Below, one piece after another: positions 62,120-64,000 of a DNA stretch of 64,000 nt. This DNA is from an uncultured Succiniclasticum sp. (GTDB lineage Bacteria; Bacillota; Negativicutes; Acidaminococcales; Acidaminococcaceae). The translations under genes and the position numbers were made by a program. Every line of letters starts with the position of its first letter. Position 1 is the first letter of the stretch. Under the pieces are notes generated by a model. The model ran no database searches and had not been told where the DNA came from. It saw nothing but the letters and a program-made list of their open reading frames with translations. The stretch is taken from contig UQUU01000002.1 of the NCBI GenBank assembly GCA_900544275.1, positions 224,496-288,495 of the forward strand. The letters are read 5' to 3'.

Positions 62120-62491
62120 CTATCGCTCCTTACCTAATTTTTCAATAAGATCAGACATAAATCTGAACGGATCTTCAACCTCAATGGGTGCTTTTCCAAA
62201 AATCTCAAGAAGGTCTAAGATCTGAAGATACCTTTTGTTTTCCGCTGTAATTTTTGTTTTTGGAGGACTAATTAGAACTTTCAATGTTTTATCTTCGACT
62301 GTATAAGATTTGGCTTTGTTGAAAGCAAAGTGCACTCTCGCAGGCATTTGAGTAGAAAGTCCTAACTGATCCGTTTCCCATCCATCTTCAAAGGAGAGGA
62401 AGGAAGTACGTCCCATTTTCTTGACAGTACCGTTTCCCCTTGTTAAACTAAGGGAAGATGTAACGAAGGTGCCCCGCCACCTACATCCCAA
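62120..62491 (-). CDS. AbiEi/DUF6088-like partner of the kinase (N-terminus doubtful)
   Basis: Up to 123 residues. The recognisable part begins about residue 26 (SFEDGWETDQLGLSTQMPARVHFAFNKAK, then LKVLISPPKTKITAENKRYLQILDLLEIFG), similar to the middle and end of DUF6088/AbiEi-type antitoxins. The N-terminal winged helix is missing; only a TTG start at 62491 or an ATG at 62416 are on offer. It may be a truncated antitoxin or a short non-DNA-binding one. It ends 2 bp before the kinase start, so the pair is cotranscribed. Confidence 0.6.
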   Translation of the reverse strand: MGCRWRGTFVTSSLSLTRGNGTVKKMGRTSFLSFEDGWETDQLGLSTQMPARVHFAFNKAKSYTVEDKTLKVLISPPKTKITAENKRYLQILDLLEIFGKAPIEVEDPFRFMSDLIEKLGKER

Positions 62492-62607
62492 GCGCGGTGT
62501 GTTTCACAGGGGGCATTCTCATAGTGTCCCCTTGTAAAGAGGGCGTTCCGCGGCCCATATCCTAACGGCGGACGGTAATGCGGCGAGGACAGAGGAGACC
62601 TGAGAAA

Positions 62608-62862
62608 ATGAGCCGACTGTACGAACTGGGTTTACGGAAAGAAATCTTGAGAGAAAACTTCGCAGGTATCCTGGCTGATTTTATGGACTACTTTAAAAGA
62701 AATAATATAGACTATAAAACCGACCATCAAAATCCTCTGGTCATACTTTTTGAGGAAACTCGTTCTTCTTACCAAAGCATTTTAGATAGTGATCAGATGG
62801 AGCGAATGGACGAACTGACCGGACAAGCCAAGATGCTGAACAGCCTCTTGAAACAGATTTAA
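62608..62862 (+). CDS. Small helical protein of unknown function
   Basis: 84 residues, almost all helical (LYELGLRKEILRENFAGILADFMDYFKRNN and MERMDELTGQAKMLNSLLKQI), no membrane segment. AGGAG lies 10 nt upstream of ATG 62608; the frame's earlier ATG at 62578 has no site. It is divergent from the kinase operon and followed by a terminator. Possibly part of the same toxin-antitoxin neighbourhood. Confidence 0.55.
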   Translation: MSRLYELGLRKEILRENFAGILADFMDYFKRNNIDYKTDHQNPLVILFEETRSSYQSILDSDQMERMDELTGQAKMLNSLLKQI

Positions 62863-62904
62863 TATTAGCTAACGATACAAATCCGAACAGCAAAGAACCC
62901 TCTG

Positions 62905-62925
62905 ACGCCCCTTGTGGGCGTTTTT
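62905..62925. terminator. Terminator between convergent genes
   Basis: ACGCCC / GGGCGT stem with loop CTTGT, followed by TTTTCTTTA on the plus strand. Confidence 0.8.
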
Positions 62926-62927
62926 CT

Positions 62928-63286
62928 TTATTCCCCCACCATCGCCATCATCTCTTTTGCCCTTGCCTGCAAAAAGCTCTCCATCTTCGTCAACGAGGAT
63001 TCTGCGATATTGTACCGGGGATGACGGGCAAAACGAAACGTAGTCATCTGCCGCAGCATCGGTAAATGGCGTTTCTCCACAAACCGTTTGGCCATCTCAT
63101 CGAAGGACATCTCCCACGTGTTACTCAAAGACGGCGCGCCATATTCCAAATCTTTCAGGTTTTCAATCCCCTTCGGCGACAGGGTATAATGCAGGGTCTC
63201 CCTGACGCTCAATATCACAAATCTCACCCTGAACGATCGCAAAACTAACCAAAACGCTATCTTTCAGGCACAAGCTATATACTTCA
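62928..63286 (-). pseudogene. Small gene broken by two frameshifts
   Basis: After a good binding site (GGAAAGGGGG) the ATG at 63286 leads to MKYIACA-stop. Adding one A restores a frame reading VYSLCLKDSVLVSFAIVQG up to ALYPVAEG; removing one G from a GGGG run near 63168 then joins IENLKDLEYGAPSLSNTW and the C-terminal half to 62928. The restored product is about 118 residues, helical at the end (ESSLTKMESFLQARAKEMM). No family recognised. It lies just downstream of the AbiEii-like gene and may once have been its partner. Confidence 0.6.
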
Positions 63287-63320
63287 TGGCCTTCACCCCC
63301 TTTCCTTCCTTCGGAAAACA

Positions 63321-64000
63321 TCACCTTTCCAATGATATATCTTTATCCGACAGCTTTGCCTTCGGACGAAGAGAAGGCTTTTTCCCTTCAGAAACCTTTT
63401 CAGAAACTTCTTTCAAAACCAAAGTTTCTTTTTCTTCCTTACTATAGAGCAGTCCCAGCATATCATTTACTTCCAGGAAATCGGACGCAAGCTTTTCTTT
63501 GTCCAGCGACGGGTCATCCTCTGACCGCAACAGATAATCCAACTGTTCCAGCCCTTTCTTTTTGTACGCTGCCACAACCACTCCCTTTGTCTCCTCGGAC
63601 AATTCCTGGAAATGATGCTTACAAAGAAAGGTCAGCTCGTACAGGTCCCTCAATCGATCCCGTCCGGCGTACGCTTTTGCTTTCAGCCCGGCAAGATGGT
63701 CTGCCGTATATACCGTGATCCCCCGCTTTTTCGTCACAGAGCCGTTTGCTATCGCTTTCTCCCGGTATGATACTTCGACCTTCAGCGGGTGTCCAACCTC
63801 ACCGTAATCAATCAGAAAGCGTTCTACGGTCGCTGTGTTTTTAGCCAGACGATATGCATACCCTCTCTCCTCACAAAACATAGCTACAAACGACGTTAGT
63901 CGGGTTCCCTGGTATCCTTCCAGATCGATGTCATCAGAAAATCGGTCCAGACCATAACAGGCCCGTATCGCCATCCCGCCTTTCAAAACAAAGCGATTTG
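63321..64000 (-). CDS. AbiEii/AbiGii-type nucleotidyltransferase toxin (partial)
   Basis: The 5' end is cut by the window. The visible part begins NRFVLKGGMAIRACYGLDRFSDDIDLE, the nucleotidyltransferase core (GG, R, S-D-D-I-D) of type IV toxins. PLKVEVSYREKAI supplies the third acidic residue, and ADHLAGLKAKAYAGRDRLRDLYELTFLC is the family helix. AbiEii enzymes modify tRNA or bind GTP and stop growth until held by AbiEi. The C-terminal 40 residues are polar (SLRPKAKLSDKDISLER). No AbiEi lies directly downstream; the three AbiEi-like genes are 2.2 kb away on the other strand. Confidence 0.85.
   Translation of the reverse strand, partial: NRFVLKGGMAIRACYGLDRFSDDIDLEGYQGTRLTSFVAMFCEERGYAYRLAKNTATVERFLIDYGEVGHPLKVEVSYREKAIANGSVTKKRGITVYTADHLAGLKAKAYAGRDRLRDLYELTFLCKHHFQELSEETKGVVVAAYKKKGLEQLDYLLRSEDDPSLDKEKLASDFLEVNDMLGLLYSKEEKETLVLKEVSEKVSEGKKPSLRPKAKLSDKDISLER

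Noticed and set aside
1..64000. CRISPR array, rRNA operon or prophage
   Set aside because: No regularly spaced repeats, no rRNA sequence and no phage structural genes were seen in the window.

Overview
The window looks like a chromosome segment of a Negativicutes bacterium (a diderm Firmicute, Veillonellales/Acidaminococcales type). The translation and ribosome genes follow the Firmicute order ylxM-ffh-rpsP-khpA-ylqD-rimM-trmD-rplS-lepB-rbgA-rnhB-yraN-yifB. The same chromosome carries an outer-membrane TonB-dependent receptor, which needs a second membrane. I cannot assign genus or species from sequence alone. Housekeeping DNA is of moderate GC; several blocks are clearly AT-rich and look acquired.

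Layout. 1-2.2 kb: phosphoglycolate phosphatase (cut by the edge), PTS EIIA, DinD and a DUF2905 membrane protein. 2.4-3.2 kb: a small secreted protein and a tautomerase. 3.3-7.1 kb: a three-gene nitrogenase-like operon (NifH-, NifD- and NifK-like) with no maturation genes nearby; its substrate is unknown. 7.2-10 kb: aldehyde dehydrogenase, a small unknown gene and a gene-poor stretch. 10.04-19.16 kb: an AT-rich genomic island in the 3' end of tRNA-Arg(CCG), bounded by a 44-bp direct repeat. It carries an esterase-like hydrolase, a decapitated serine recombinase, a methyltransferase, a membrane protein, two ABC half-transporters and a divergent AraC regulator, with a Fur-box-like site between them. 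No integrase survives.

19.7-24.9 kb: TonB receptor, a CpXC zinc protein with a decayed paralogue on the other side of the receptor, then an ATC-hydrolase-like protein and an NhaC antiporter. 25-34.3 kb: the ribosome and secretion housekeeping run, all on the minus strand. 34.7-41.3 kb: ftsY, smc, a DEAD-box helicase and an AlkA-like glycosylase. 41.4-41.9 kb: a five-tRNA operon (Asp, Phe, Gly, Cys, Leu in transcription order). 42-46.4 kb: two uncharacterised proteins, deoB, udp and a Cys-rich protein. 46.8-50.9 kb: a six-gene type II secretion/type IV pilus-like operon (PilC/GspF, a GspG-like pilin, three minor pseudopilin-like proteins and a repeat protein) with no ATPase or peptidase gene beside it.

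51-56.4 kb: a MarR regulator with a palindromic operator, a SAM-riboswitch-controlled N-formylglutamate amidohydrolase-like gene, a large nested hairpin, a lipoprotein, tRNA-Val and a TM2 protein. 56.5-64 kb: an accessory region holding an IS30 remnant, a gene with a nonsense codon, three tandem AbiEi-like genes with identical DNA over the helix-turn-helix, a HipA/CtkA-like kinase next to an AbiEi/DUF6088-like fragment, a frameshifted gene, and an AbiEii-like nucleotidyltransferase cut by the window end. Best candidates for new biology are the nitrogenase-like operon and the toxin-antitoxin/defence cluster.
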